Shown here one piece after another: positions 1-12,951 of a stretch of 64,000 nucleotides of DNA (position 1 is the stretch's first letter; the number at the start of each line of letters is the position of its first letter). The notes beneath the pieces are model-generated. The model did not search any database, was not told where the DNA came from, and saw nothing but the letters and a program-made list of their open reading frames with translations. The DNA comes from Cycas panzhihuaensis (Eukaryota > Cycadophyta): assembly GCA_023213395.1 (NCBI GenBank), contig CM041465.1:130765741-130829740 (forward strand). The letters are read 5' to 3'. The translations under genes were made by a program, and so were the position numbers.

Positions 1-3000
1 AGCCCAACCTTTTCTAGTTCCTAAGGTAATTCCTCAATCACCAAAGATTGCTTTAAAAATTAGTCACGAAAGAGAATAAACTATGGTGATACATATGCGT
101 TTATCTAGGTTTGCCATAGCTAGTGACTCATCTTAGCTTAATTAGGTCACTAGCCAATCCTCCACCCTAATAAGGAGATCTCTAAAGTCCTTGCCAATAA
201 AGCTAAACTAATGGAAACATTCTTTAAGCAACTACTAAGGAGGCTAAACTATGGAAAATTTCCTTTCTCTTTCATATATATAAGCTCATTGCAAGTCTAA
301 CTAAGGCATTGTTAATAGAATTCACTATCATACAACCATCATCTAAAGAGGTTTTATTACTAAGGAGGCAACTATTTTTCGTAATTGAAGAGCTTCACAA
401 ATATCACACTGATAGATAAGGAAGGGTATGTGTTTATTCCTTTATTAGCTTAGCTTAGTATAGCTTAGAGTAATTGTTTGATGAGTATATGCTTATGTAA
501 GCTTATTGATCTATTAGATGAACATACCTACTACTAACCAATGATGATTTTAACCATGGTTAGTGGCCTTATAATTATCCATTCAAGCTTGATGGGTTAA
601 GAATGGATTTTAGTACCTTTACAAAACACACCTCACCTTTCTACTTCCCCTATTTATATCTTTCTTCTACTCAGCCTGCTCTTTTGGACCTTTTTTCTTT
701 AAAACTATTTTATTTTCACCATTTTTTACTTTATCTTGTTATGATTATTATTTGTATTGCTCTAATTATTTACCGTACCATTATTATTTATCTGTTTTCA
801 CTCTGATTTTTGTCTAAATTTATAAAAAACTAGAATTTCATAGTATTGTAGCAAACTTCGTAGTATGTGTTTTCTCACTTTGATTTTTTTTTTTTTTTAG
901 ACCCATGTTTAACCATGCATTTATGGTGCTACGACATGGGCGTACCTCTCAATTTCATCAAACCAATGGGTTTTCCATATATTTGAGTTGAAACCATGGG
1001 CCACTAATTTTGCACCCATTGGTTTGGCCCCAAAACTAAGTGTTTTTTGCCAATGGTTTTAGCCCATGGTTGAAACCATGGGTCTAAGCCTTTACCCTTC
1101 TTTAATTATACCCTCCCTTTTTATTAAAAAATAAGGGATCATTTTCTAATTACTTAAGCTACTATTATGCTATCGAATTATCGCCAAACTTCTTATGCTC
1201 ACTTAATCTTGATCATTAGCTTCTACTTTTGGCTCAAGGATTGAATATTGGACATTATTGGAAAACTCGTTAGCTGGAGTTGATCATCGTTAGCATCCCT
1301 CCTTCCCTCAAAATAAGCACAACACCTCTCATGTTTCTAGGATTTTAATCCTTCCACAAGACTTTGCTTGTTTATTTTTTAGCATTAAATTACCCTTTTT
1401 ATATTTGCTTTCTGTTGTGGTTTTAGCTCTTTGTACTTTGCATACCTTACTTCCCTTGCTCATTAGCATCTCACAGTTGAAAAGGGGCTTAATACTACTC
1501 ATTTGTATTCCAAAAAAGGTGGATAATTTGCCATCGTTTAGACCCTTTTTCATAGTACTTATTTGCATATTTAAATGGTTATTTCAATTTCATTTTGGTA
1601 GATTTTCCATCATGTATGTTATAGGCTTTTCACATTAAAACTAAGTCGTGTAGGCGGAGGAGCTTCTTGGAAGACTTGTGTGCAGGTTGGAAAGCGTTTG
1701 AAGTTGTTGGAGGAGCCCTTTCTACCCCCCTCTCCTTCATTCTTCTCCCTACAAACATCGAACACTTATTGCACAATTGTTACACTGCTAAATTTTCATT
1801 AGAAAGGCTACAAAAGGTTATCATTAAAGTGTGTTTTAAAATTGATTTTTACCATAAATTTTTTATGTCATAAGTCAATCCAACAAGTAGAAATACTACT
1901 AAATTTTTTCTAGGGATCAGTTTTATGTACATGCTTACCTGATTTCATTTTAAGTATGATCATAATGCAAAAAACATGGAGAACACTACTTTAAAATGGG
2001 GTAAGTTGGATATTTGGGATGCTCTATCCAAGTATTACTCAAACCTACTTATCATAAATTTGATTTTCAAACAAAAAGCTTAAAACATCATTTCATTTCC
2101 TAGTTTTATTTTCAAAAAGAAAGGGATTACGAAAAGTGTTGATCTGCGTCTTGACTATACATCGTTGCTTACTTTTGCCTCACCTTACATGTAGGATTTC
2201 ATTTATTAAAGAAGGGCATTAAAAAAAGGAACAAAAGAAAAACAAAGTTAAAAGGGATTTTCTTTTTCTTTTTTGCACACTGCATTTGCATTTTCATTTT
2301 GGAATGTATCCTTTTTAGGGCCCAATAAGGAAAAGGTTCATACCTATTACAAGTCCTTGAATTCATGGAGCAACACTCTTATTTAATTAGTTAAGTTGTT
2401 GTTATTTACATGCAATTATAATTGTATATTAATTTTATTAAGATTGCTACATGTAGTCTTTTTAAGGAAGTAGGGTTTTCTTTCCACTCAAAAGAGGGGA
2501 TAATTTTCTTTCTACTTCAGTGTCATTACTGAATGAAAGGAATTACCTTATGCCTTTAGGCATTAAGTCTCTAATCCATGTTTTAAATAGGCCATTTAAT
2601 GACACCTATCCTCGTTATGTACTTTTATACGATGCATGAATACTCAAGTGAGATTTATTTATCTTGTTGAGAATGATGGCCTCTATTTTCTTCACCCTCT
2701 ATGATCTTGAGGTTCATTGGAATTAGATGTGGACACTGTTGGGCCACTCTTCCATCACTAGTATTGATGACTTCCTATTGACTTATCCATGGTAAATCAA
2801 TCTTATGGTCTTAATTCCTTCAGACCTCTCACTCTAGGTAGTCATTTCCTTAATTCTTTTATATTAATTCCGTCATTTTAGGACCAAGTAAGAGTCAAGG
2901 TTAGGATTGGGTCAATTAGCTTAGGAGGATTTAGTTGCATAGGATAGGCACATAGCTATGTAGGGGATATAGGCATTCATGCTTGATTGACCCCCTCACA

Positions 3001-4680
3001 CTATGAAGCCTTTTGTGTGATGATTAATCCTTCTGAGGATGTTGACTATTATTTGATTAATCTTATCTCAAATTATTTTTAGATTGTCTTTTAATTCATA
3101 TTCATTGATTAATGTATGACTACCTCATTTGTTTACTTATATCACATCTCTCATTACTAGCTACTTTATTTTAACTCTCATTTCTTTTTTTATTATCACA
3201 TTTTTTTGTATGCCAGACATACCTACATATTGCCCTTTATCCAAACAATCAAATAAATAACTTATCACCCTACACGTGTGTCCAAGAGATGAATGAATGC
3301 CCCGTAATGAGGCATATGCTCATTCCCCTCCCTATTCAAACTCCCCTCATCCTTTGAGTATATTGCCAAAGATGTATTTTCCCTTCCTCTCTCTCTTCTT
3401 ATCTACATTTACTAACGACTATAATAGGGACTTTCTAATAGGGTTTTAACAAGTATTACGTTGCTAATCCCCTCTTTTCTTCTTTGTTTAAGCCCTTTGA
3501 GATAAGGTGAGACTCTACTAACTTCACCACCCATTTTTGTGGGGATCCTTCATGCTTACCATTTAGCTTTAGAGCCTAGGTACATACAATAACCTTAAGA
3601 CCTTTCTTTTATTTTGCCCCTTTCTTTTGTATATAATAATTTTCTTATTGCCTTAAAGGTTTGCCTCCATTTGATTCTCAGTCATTCTACTTATCTGGTC
3701 TTTCTCATGATGAGCATTCCCTGATGGCAAACTAGCTCCCTCCAAGTAATCCTAAGACTCCTTTTAAGATCATCCCCATACTAATCCCAAGACACCTACC
3801 AAGCTCAAGAGTCATACCATGATTGTGCCCAAAACTAGTCAATAGTAGTAGACTGGTATGCATCTCAACAACCTTATCAAAAGGGAGTTGAACCAACTTA
3901 CAAAGACTATAAAGCAAAAGTATTATATTAAAACCTCATAAGGTTCCATTCTTATGTCTTTGGAGTTACCCAGCTTTGTGACCCCTCATAGATCCTTAAG
4001 TCATCAACTCAAGCTTTCTCTTTTATCTAAGTCCAAATCAACGAATAGGCCCTTAATCTGCTTTAGACCCAAAACACTCTTTAGGATATAATTACTACCC
4101 TAAGAGCATAGTTTAAGGAAACCATAGGAGAGAATACTCCTGCTTAGGCTTGCCACTTATTTATAAGTACCCCTACCTTTGTCCCATTCACTCTAGTTTT
4201 ACCTCCCTTATAGCCTTAACAATAGGCTACTTCTTAGCTAATAACATAAACCATGCCCCCACCTACTCAATTGCCACTAATACTCACCCTATTTCTGGCC
4301 CCCTCACAAGTAGGTCCTTAACTTACTCACCCCTTTCCTAGCCCATTCCACCTATACCCCCACTTATCCTCCAATAAGTGGTCTCAATATCTCCATTCTT
4401 TAGCCAACTATTATTTAGATCCCTCCCCTTATATCATTTGTTATACCTTGTCCTTGTCCCATAAGACCATAGGTAATACGTTGCCCTCCACCATGTTCTA
4501 TTTAGCCTATCTAACCTATTCCTCAACCCAGTCAATCCACCTTTATCTAACCTGGGTACATCACATAGTAGTGGGTGCAATGTGGGCCTCATCCTTTACC
4601 TGCCTATGGACTCGATCCACTCTACCCATATGGGTTTACCCTTGTAATTAGAGGCCCATATGAGTAGAACCAACTTCCTC
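1..4680. other. AT-rich DNA without recognisable genes
   Basis: I see no credible coding region here. The frames that stay open are short, low-complexity and without family motifs. Apart from the foldback repeat at 898-1086 the stretch looks like old decayed intergenic or transposon-derived DNA. The plus strand at about 4,150-4,680 translates into a proline- and serine-rich string broken by stops, which may be the eroded N-terminal linker of the gag that follows. Confidence 0.5.
898..1086. repeat. Foldback, MITE-like repeat of about 190 bp
   Basis: The ends are inverted copies of each other. The left end begins TAGACCCATG followed by TTTAACCATG. The right end, read on the other strand, begins TAGACCCATG and continues GTTTCAACCATG, so the arms match over about 20 bases with two single-base gaps. 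Inside, the palindromic core CCATGG and the related ACCATGGG/CCCATTGG recur several times, so the whole segment can fold back. There is no coding capacity. The short terminal inverted repeats fit a non-autonomous DNA transposon, but no clear target duplication is visible. Confidence 0.45.
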
Positions 4681-4689
4681 ATCCTTCAT

Positions 4690-6930
4690 CTTACCCCATT
4701 CCATCTTGTTTGCCTATAGCTCCTCAACCTACTGCCACTTACGAAGTGCCACTCTCCTAAACCTACCAAGCTTAACCTAAGTCAGTGCATGTTCCATCTT
4801 ATGTATTGATTCCTCAAGTAGGTTTTGCATATTACCAAGCCCTTGTATATGGTGCTTTAGTCTAGCCTACATTTCTACCCTAAGATCCGTTAGCTTAGCC
4901 TAGGGCATGCCCCTTCATGGATTATTAAACTAGCCACTTTCTTTAAAAGCCCTTAAGACTAATCAACCACCCCACCCCCTAGAGATGCTTAAGTTTGAGG
5001 GCACTTCATATGAGGATCCTACTAATCACATAAGGTCATTGCCATGGCATGTATTAACTATTTGTTTTATGAACATATAATAATAAAGTTATTCTAAAGG
5101 TCTCTCTAAGAGAATGCTCTAAAATAGTTCTAAAGTTTACTTACCTATTTCATCTACTACTTTCAATAGTTGGTGGATACCTTTGTCAATTATTTTAATT
5201 ATTACATACCCTTTATAGGGTGGGGCTAAAGCCCTTCTACCACTCAAGTAAGGCTATGAAGAACTCAACAAAGACTTTATGCACAACTTCCATGACTCGC
5301 TTCATTTATCCAAAACCACATTATTTAAGGACATAAAAATGGATATCCTCATAAATGCCCTTCATTGAGAAGTCCATATTGAAGTGCTTAAGATGGTTGC
5401 AACCACTTGTGACTTGGTGATTTCTAAATGCCTTACTTTGAAATCCATCAAGATCCAAGTAGGCCTTAAAAAGGTCAAAAAATCCATGTCCCTCTTTCCT
5501 CTAATGTGATGCAAGACACTACCTCCACTACAAAACTAAAGGCCCCAGGCATAACCTTTAAGGCCTCTTATCAGTAACAGTAATAGGACCATGGATTCTT
5601 TAACCTCTGTTGTATATTCATTTGAATGGGTGATAAAAGACCTAAAATTACAAGCATCCTCAAACCAACCTGAGTTATATGTTCCCTCACATAGGCATAT
5701 ATTGGTTCATCAAGTAAGCCAAACTACTAAAGAGAAAATATAATTGTAGAAGCAATGTATTAATAGAACTCTAAACCATATAAAGAACAAAAAGCACAAA
5801 CAAACTAAGCACATAATAAAGAATATCAAGAGATTCAGGTCTAAGTATAGACCTTTTATTAATCTGATCAATAGCTAAATAATTATAGAGATAAAAACCC
5901 TAACTCTTCTCATTGACTCATCAAAGACTCATCTAACCCTTTACATGTGCCATTACATAAAAATATATAGACACAACTTTACAAGATATCGCCTTGTAGT
6001 TTTACAATATAATGGGCATAAATCATGGGCTAAAAATGACCCCTATAATACACCCAAATTTTTTCTCAGGGGCCCCTACCCTCCAACCCTTATTTGGGGG
6101 GTTGTTGGCTCCCCAAACCCCCTAGTCGAGGGCTCTATAGTGGGCCCTTAGACCTTATAAAGGGGCTTAGGTGTAACACCCATACCCATGTAACATGTGT
6201 AAAGCATTCAATATATCTAACAACTACTCCCTAACCCAAGGGCACCAATCTTACCCCTTCCTAAGATAAAAGGACTCCAATCCCCTTAAAAAGAGATGGT
6301 GTTTTGTTTATGGAATCTATAGACATGAGAATGCCCATTATTGGACCTAATATCTTGAATATGTACCATTGCATGATCCTCCTTTGTAGTCCACATCCAA
6401 ACCTAACCTTAAGTAATTAGTCCATTAGTCTATTAGAACCTCTTCCCAAGCCATAACACTATTAAATCACTAACTCAACCATAGAATCAATGAGGAAAGG
6501 GATGACCCCAACCTCAAAGAAGGCCCCTACTTAGCCTAACTACAAGCCAAACCCAAGATAAACCTTAACCTAAGCTAACAAGCTTCTCTCCCAAAAGCTA
6601 AGAGCTAACCTAAGCCACCTAATACTATAATATTAAGTGAAAAAAAATCATTAAGATTCTTGACACAACCTAAGTATTTATTATCACTTGAGCCTAAGTA
6701 ACTAAGGAAGCCAAAGAAGCTTCTACTTCCCAACAACCACCTAGTCAACCCCTTCCAACAAAGATCCCTATACTTCCCAACACAATTTCTATTTCCCTGG
6801 TTTTTATAACTTTGTAAGGGCCCTTCCCCAACCTATTGATAAAGGGAAGCCTTTCTATATTATAGAGGAACTCCATATAGTTTCTAAAAGTATTTGTATG
6901 ATGGACATTTTATGAAGCTCTCTTGACTAA
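4690..6930 (+). pseudogene. Decayed gag region of Gypsy element K
   Basis: The plus strand carries the broken remains of a Gypsy gag. At about 4,975-5,050 it reads PPPLEML then KFEGTSYEDPTNHIRSL, the start of a Retrotrans_gag capsid domain (pattern F-x-G-x-x-x-x-DP-x-x-HI). A proline-rich stretch precedes it. Frameshifts and stops occur every few dozen codons, and no zinc knuckle can be read with confidence. Placement rests mainly on its position 2 kb upstream of the better preserved protease and RT in the same orientation. No LTR pair could be found for this element. Confidence 0.4.
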
Positions 6931-6936
6931 TGAAAC

Positions 6937-7790
6937 TTGCTTCTAGAAGCCCTAGGGCATAAGGAAGTTCCTTTCCATATCATCACCACCATATTTACTA
7001 ACCAATCCATCATAACATTTAATCCTAAAGATATATCACCCATCAAAGAGTATGAGAACTTTTGGCACTACCATTTCTTTATAACCATTAAGACCCCTAA
7101 GTTTGTCCTAAAAAGAACTATGATAGATAGTAGGTCCTTTATGAATGGCATGTCTACCTAAATTCTTGAGAAGCTCAACATTAAAGCCCTTAAATTAATC
7201 CCATGGAAGTGCCAAGGATACAAGACAACTCCTATAGTGACTAACAAAGTCCATCCCTATTCCCTATTATGGACCATTAATATGGTTCACTATGTGTAGG
7301 GCTTCTTGAACTCGATTGTCATACAACTTGATCTGGACCAAGTCCCTCCCATTTATGACTCAAGTGATGAGTCTGATATGAGTTTTTCCCATGATAAGAC
7401 TATTATTTATGACTCTCTCCTACCTCTCTTATTTACCAAGCCAAGAGGCCCTCCTGCCTTTAACCTAGATCCAGAACATATCCTACCCTTACCTCCCTTT
7501 AAACATCCCATGGGAAAGTTTGGTCCCATACACCTCTTACATCAACATTTAGATTCATTTAAGGAATCTCTTTATTACTTCAAGTGGGAATTTAATTGGT
7601 GTATAAATCTGTCAATTAAAAAACCTCTGCCTCCCATTGGACCTAAGACCATTGATAACATTGATTACTTTAAGAGTAATGAAGAATTGCTCAAATACCT
7701 TATGGAAAAATCCCCCAACCTTCCTCCAAAACACTACAAGTTAGGTTTTAGAAGTACCATGTTATTAATTCACCTCTTGCAAAACTAATC
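6937..7790 (+). pseudogene. Decayed aspartic protease and linker of Gypsy element K
   Basis: The segment 6,937-7,161 reads like the retropepsin of Tat/Ogre-type plant Gypsy elements. ITFNPKDISP precedes a body ending in MIDSRSFMNGMST, where MIDS is the D-S/T-G active-site region with the glycine replaced by arginine (about 7,118-7,130). One stop later, EKLNIKALKLIP continues the fold. An open frame of about 160 codons (7,306-7,788) with an acidic, proline-rich composition then links protease to RT. The altered active site and interrupting stops make this a pseudogene. The family assignment is from motif order only. Confidence 0.5.
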
Positions 7791-8039
7791 ATGATGCAAA
7801 CTCCTAAAAACTCACTTGTTAACTAATCCCCCTCTCATTTTAAGTAGGGGAATATCCTCCTTATAGGAGAAATTATTGACATTACATTAGCCCCTAACAA
7901 GGTTATCAAAGTTAGAAATGACCTCTTGATGAAATAGTTTGATACCTAAAGCTCTTTGGAAAGTTTGAGATGTTTTCACGTGGGATTACACTGACATAAA
8001 GGGCATAAGCCCTGATATCATTACTCACAACCTTACCAC

Positions 8040-8910
8040 CATCATTTGAGTTAAACCCATGAGACAAAAGCAACACCCTATTTATCTTAAACTCTGCTCA
8101 ATCATTAAACTAGAAGTTAAAAAATTGCACAATGCAGACTTAATCACTTTAATCGATTACCATCGATGGGTGTCTGACATTGTCCTAGTGTTGAAGACAA
8201 ATAGGGCCATTTGCATCTATATAAATTTCAAAGATATTAATAATATTTACCTTAAGAACAACTTCCCTCTCTTATTCATAAATTAGATCATCGATAGGAC
8301 AATAGGGTTTGACATTACATCCTTGATGGATTGATTTTCAAGGTATAACCAAATCTATATCTTGCGTGAAGACTACCACAAAATGATTTTTGCCATTCTT
8401 TAGCAGACGTTTATATACATCACTATGCCTTTTAATGTACTAATAGGCCATTCACTTCATTTTTTATAACCTCATCAACAAGATTCTTGAGGAGTTTGTG
8501 GATGACTTGCTAGGCCTATTAAAAAATAGAAGTGATCATCTTAGTGATCTTGCAAAAATCTTCCTAAGATGTTAAAAATTCCATGTTAGCCTAAACCTAC
8601 ATAAAATACATATTTGCAATCATAATTGCTAAATTACTAGGCTTTCTTGTTTCTAAAAAAGGGATCCAAGTTGATGTTAAGAGAGTGAAGGCAATCTTAG
8701 CCATACTCGTACCCCAAACTAAAAAATAAATCAAATCATTCCTGGGATGATTAGGTTTCTTGCGATGCTTCTTTGTAAATTTTGCGATGAATGCTAAAGC
8801 TTTGACAAATCTCCACAAGAATGAGACTCCATTCATTTAGTCCCCAATAGTTCAAGTTAATTTTCAAGAGCTTAAATGTGGCCATAAGTGCATAACTCTT
8901 CCCATTTAAG
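8040..8910 (+). pseudogene. Decayed reverse transcriptase / RNase H start of Gypsy element K
   Basis: The RT fingers and palm can be followed through many stops. LEVKKLHNADLI and YHRWVSDIVLVLK are the lysine-rich lead-in and the WVS-I-V-VLK block. INFKDINNIYLKNNFPL matches the usual CVDFRDLN-x-x-x-x-KD-x-x-PL block. The catalytic xVDD appears as EFVDDLL at about 8,492-8,512. The connection LGFLVSKKGIQVD and the start of RNase H (ETPFI, then F-Q-E-L) follow before the homology stops near 8,910. No integrase or 3' LTR was recognised, so the 3' half is probably deleted. The block order fits the Tat-like group of Ty3/Gypsy. Confidence 0.65.
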
Positions 8911-11900
8911 ATAATAGAAGTATTATCTAATAGACAAAAATAAAAGAGAGGAGAGTTAAAAGAGATAATAATGATAAGTTTCTTTATACCTTCTACAACT
9001 CAATTATGGTAAGAAAGGAAAGGGCATGAAGATATTACATCCTATAAAATAATAATAAGCGAGGTTAAGCCTTAATTAAGTTAAATCACTTATAAAGGGT
9101 ACCTAAGAGAGAGGGGGATTTCTTAGCTCTATATTTGGTTATCATAAGCATTTTTTTAAAGTACTAATAGAGGTTAAAATAGAGGGTGGTTATAAATTCT
9201 AATTTTATAATATTTGAAATAAAGTATTTGAGAGTTTTGATTATAATTCACATTCTTAGGTCCACTTTTATATTAAGAAGTTATATTGGATTTTCTCTTA
9301 TATAATTATAGAGGAGTTTTATAATCATATATTAATTATTATAAATAAAGATAATGGGACTCATATGGTTTTTGTATATGATAAGGATATTAAGTTTATT
9401 AACTATAGTATTTGTTAGTTCATATTGTATTTCATTTTATCCAATATATCTCGCATTAGAACAAGTCATATGCCTATGGATATCTTAGATGATATTAGAT
9501 ATAAATATAAGGGAGTCTTGCCCTAAATGGGTAGAAAGTAGAGTGATAGGCCTTGAGTTAGAATAAATTAAACATCTTATTTTGGATATATACAATAGAG
9601 AGTTTCCATAATGATCATCAATTTAATTTCTCAAAAAAACGGTTTGTAGGCCAATTGGGTTGTCATAATTAGGGGCATTTGTGAAGCGAAATATAGGCAT
9701 CATTGCCTGTAACACCCTTCTTTAAGAGAGTTATGGATGAAAATCTAAGAATGAGGGTGGTAATTGATTATTGTTTTCAAGGTGGGGTGATTCTAAGGGG
9801 TTGTAGAGGAGAGGGGAAATGGTGGAAGTTGAGAGAGAGAGAGAGAGAAAGAGAGGGAAATTTGGGTTTTCTATGTGTATTATATTAAATGCATAGGATA
9901 ATTAGCTAAAGCTAGTGGATGCCATGTGTTGATGAGGCATAATGGCATGTACTAAAGTTAAATACAATTTGCAGGTGGTTAATTGAAAGTGTGATAATAA
10001 ATGTAAGATAATAGAAAATATCACAAGTATAATTGAAACAATAAAGTAACAAATAGATGCTTCATTTAAATGAGCATTATATTCCCATCTATCACTTCAA
10101 GAGGCAATACTAAAATAAATAAATAGATAAATTATTGGTAGATAATTATGATCTAAAGGTGATGTAGGCATATATAAAAGGATTTTAAAAAATTACAATG
10201 AAAATGTTAAACAAATGTAGGAAAAGTTATGATCCTTGCTTTAGTAATAGGAAGCAAGATAAACTTCAAAAGAAAACACCATGTTGCTATAATGATAACC
10301 TCCATAAAATATAACAAATGTGTGCTAGAAAAAAGTAATGAATAAGAAGTACTTTTCTATTTGGTCAACAAATTTCCTTATTGTATTGATTTTAGTTCAC
10401 TCCATAAGTCAAACACATATGATTTTTTCAAAATATATACTCATTTTTTAATGCCGTGAACTCAATGAATTTACTTATATGTTAAGACTTAATATTCTCA
10501 CTATTGGGCATTGCCTTTTGTGCTTAACTAGAGTGCCTTAAATATATTACATCGAATGAATGCACTATATTCAAGGCACTTTGGTAGGGTGAATAACCTG
10601 CTCTCTCATTATCAATTGGTGTGCTTGTGATGACAAGAATCTTAACCTTATATAAAGGTAAAGATGATATATATGCATATTTATTATATCTAACTTTAGA
10701 AAAAGTTTGTGGGTGTAAAAAAGGCATTTGTGATAGCTAAAAGGGTTCATGCATTTTCATATAGCCATTTAGTGTTAATCTTCTATTATAATTTGGAAAA
10801 CCTAAGAAAGTTATAAATGTTGTGGTAAGGATATGTCGAGAGCATATAGTTATTGTATCATTTCTCCCTTTACCAATCCTTGTGTAACACTTTTAAATGC
10901 TTTGCATATAATTATTGATTTACTATTAAAGGGTTGTAAGGTACATGAAGAACTTGATCTAATACGAAGACCACATGCTTGAATTCTCCACGTATGTCTT
11001 CAATGAATATTCATAATTTATAAAGTTCATATCAAGATAACTTCAATAAATTACACATATTATTTTGTTAAGAATTTATGAAACATGAAAAGGTATGGTG
11101 CATGTAATCTATGTGCATTTAAATATAGGTGTACTTAATCATATACTCTCCTTTTTAAAAGTTAAAGTATTCCATACAATATTTATGAATTCCATAGGTG
11201 AAAAATTGTTAAAGCATTATAACTTCTTCATATACATGCATATGCATTTAAACCATAATTCAAAGTATTAATAATGATCATGATAAGGATGCAACAAATT
11301 ATGATTCCTTTTCTCTTGAAAATTTTCCATTTTATTTCTTCTCATACATTTGGAGGAAATTTTAGTCTATATCCATCACTACATGGGTTACTCTTATGAT
11401 TTGACTTTTATGTCTTTATTAATGGATGCAAATTCACCATTGGTTTCATTTAAAGACTATAACTACCTTAATGTTAAGGTGATCAATATAGTGATATTTA
11501 TGCTAATCCCATGTTGTTGTCCCATAAAGACACTATATTCAAACATATGCCCATCATCTAGAATATTAGTAATGTTAAGGATGACTTGCACTATGCATCC
11601 TTAGTAATGGTCAAGGTGAACTATCTAACTTCATTAAATTCTGCTTCTCCTCATAACTCATTATTCTTCAAAAGATTGCTTTTATGGCAATTTGGTTCAT
11701 CCTTTGCTTTTGAATGTGATGGCTAAGTTGCATACAAGGTTGCCCCAACCAAACATCTCATACAACATTATGGTGCACTTGTAGCATTTAACATCTTACA
11801 TTATCGACAAATGTAGGTATAGTCTTTATTGTTTTGAAGTAGTGAAAGTCATGTTTATCATTGATTATCATACACAACTTAAGAGGAAATTCAAATAAAT

Positions 11901-12480
11901 GCCTCTAAAGGATGTTAATTTGCAATAGTAACTTAGCTCCCTTGTCACAAGTACACAAGACTCAAATTACATGCTCACTGAATAATACATGCAAATTGTA
12001 TATAATTTAACACAACCAAGCCCTAAAAATGTTCCCGCTTCTTATTACTCAGAATGATCCAAGCAAATACTACCCTTAAAAATATAGGCTTCCTGCAACG
12101 TGCATACAAAAATGACGGCAATGGAGAGGAAGGGGAGCAGGTGAAGACAATCTAAAAGTATATTAAAAAAAAAAAGAAAAAAGAAAAAAAGAAAAAAGAG
12201 AATTGATAATAATTTCGCTCCAAATTCTTTATTGAAAATGGGGCTCAGGGCTGTCCAGGAAGACGATGACAACATCAGCCAGTCCTGATTACAGTTTCAC
12301 CTTTTAAGAAAATTCCACTCCACGGTCCAACCTCCCGCTACATACATCAATATAACAACACTTTTCTCCACGTCAGAAGCCTGTACCCTGTCCTTGTGGA
12401 CCATAAAAGATTAGTTCCTTTAGCTTGGTTTGGGGTTCTTCCAGTTAGGGACAGTGGTAGCCATTAAATTACCAGATAAT
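8911..12480. other. AT-rich intergenic stretch, no gene seen
   Basis: No frame longer than about 85 codons and no family motif can be read on either strand. The stretch is very AT-rich and contains one GA microsatellite at 9,831-9,857 and poly-A runs near 12,160-12,200. Composition becomes less AT-rich near 12,300, just before the candidate exon. Confidence 0.5.
9831..9857. repeat. GA microsatellite
   Basis: Nine uninterrupted GA dinucleotides are followed by an imperfect purine tail. It is a simple sequence repeat with no other feature attached. Confidence 0.85.
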
Positions 12481-12749
12481 GACCGGTGTCATTAAATTCG
12501 GTATGGCAGAAGATACAATTTGCTCAGTCTAACGCAAATGGAAGTCCAAGGCCCTCGACGTCGGAAACAAAATGGCAGAATAACAGAACCTACCGAATCT
12601 ACATACAGAAGAATAACATGAAGTACAAGAAACGAGTTAATTGGTGTGGAAGAAGGCAAAAGGAATTGGATATTACAGAGGGGATTCATTAAACATGCTA
12701 CGGTTTGTTCAAATTGCAACTCAGAAGAGCAGGAACAAAGGGCAAGGCA

Positions 12750-12951
12750 ATGGGGGACAAAGGATCCCAGGTGGTTCTGAGCACGGGTTGCTCAAGATTG
12801 GCCCTATCGTTTGCGACAAGTTCTGTGTTTGGGGGAGGGCATAGATCGACAGTGCCCATGTCGCCAGTTGCTTCCTCTAGCGACGGTCACATGCAGCAGT
12901 CCACCGGACCGTTTGCTGGGCTGATAATCTGTGTGACGGGACTATCCAGAG
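12750..12951 (+). CDS. Possible first coding exon of a BRCT-domain protein
   Basis: An ATG in good context (GCAATGG) opens 67 codons in a stretch clearly less AT-rich than its surroundings. The peptide has a serine-rich N-terminal part and ends in GPFAGLIICVTGLSR. That ending resembles the first beta strand and turn of a BRCT domain (x-F-x-G-x-x-I-C-V-T-G-L-S), a phosphopeptide-binding fold of DNA-repair and checkpoint proteins. The exon would stop at AGAG followed by GTATGG, a good splice donor, in phase 1, so the rest of the domain would have to come from later exons. I could not find those exons in the next 1.7 kb. They may lie beyond the nested transposons, or this may be an isolated gene fragment. 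It is the only likely host coding sequence in the window. Confidence 0.4.

Noticed and set aside
603-806. Open frame rich in Phe, Leu and Tyr that could be a membrane peptide
   Set aside because: The composition follows from T-rich DNA. There is no motif and no support for a gene.
12045-12275. Minus-strand frame with a phenylalanine run
   Set aside because: The run is the reverse of a poly-A/AAAAG tract. This is low-complexity, not a protein signal.
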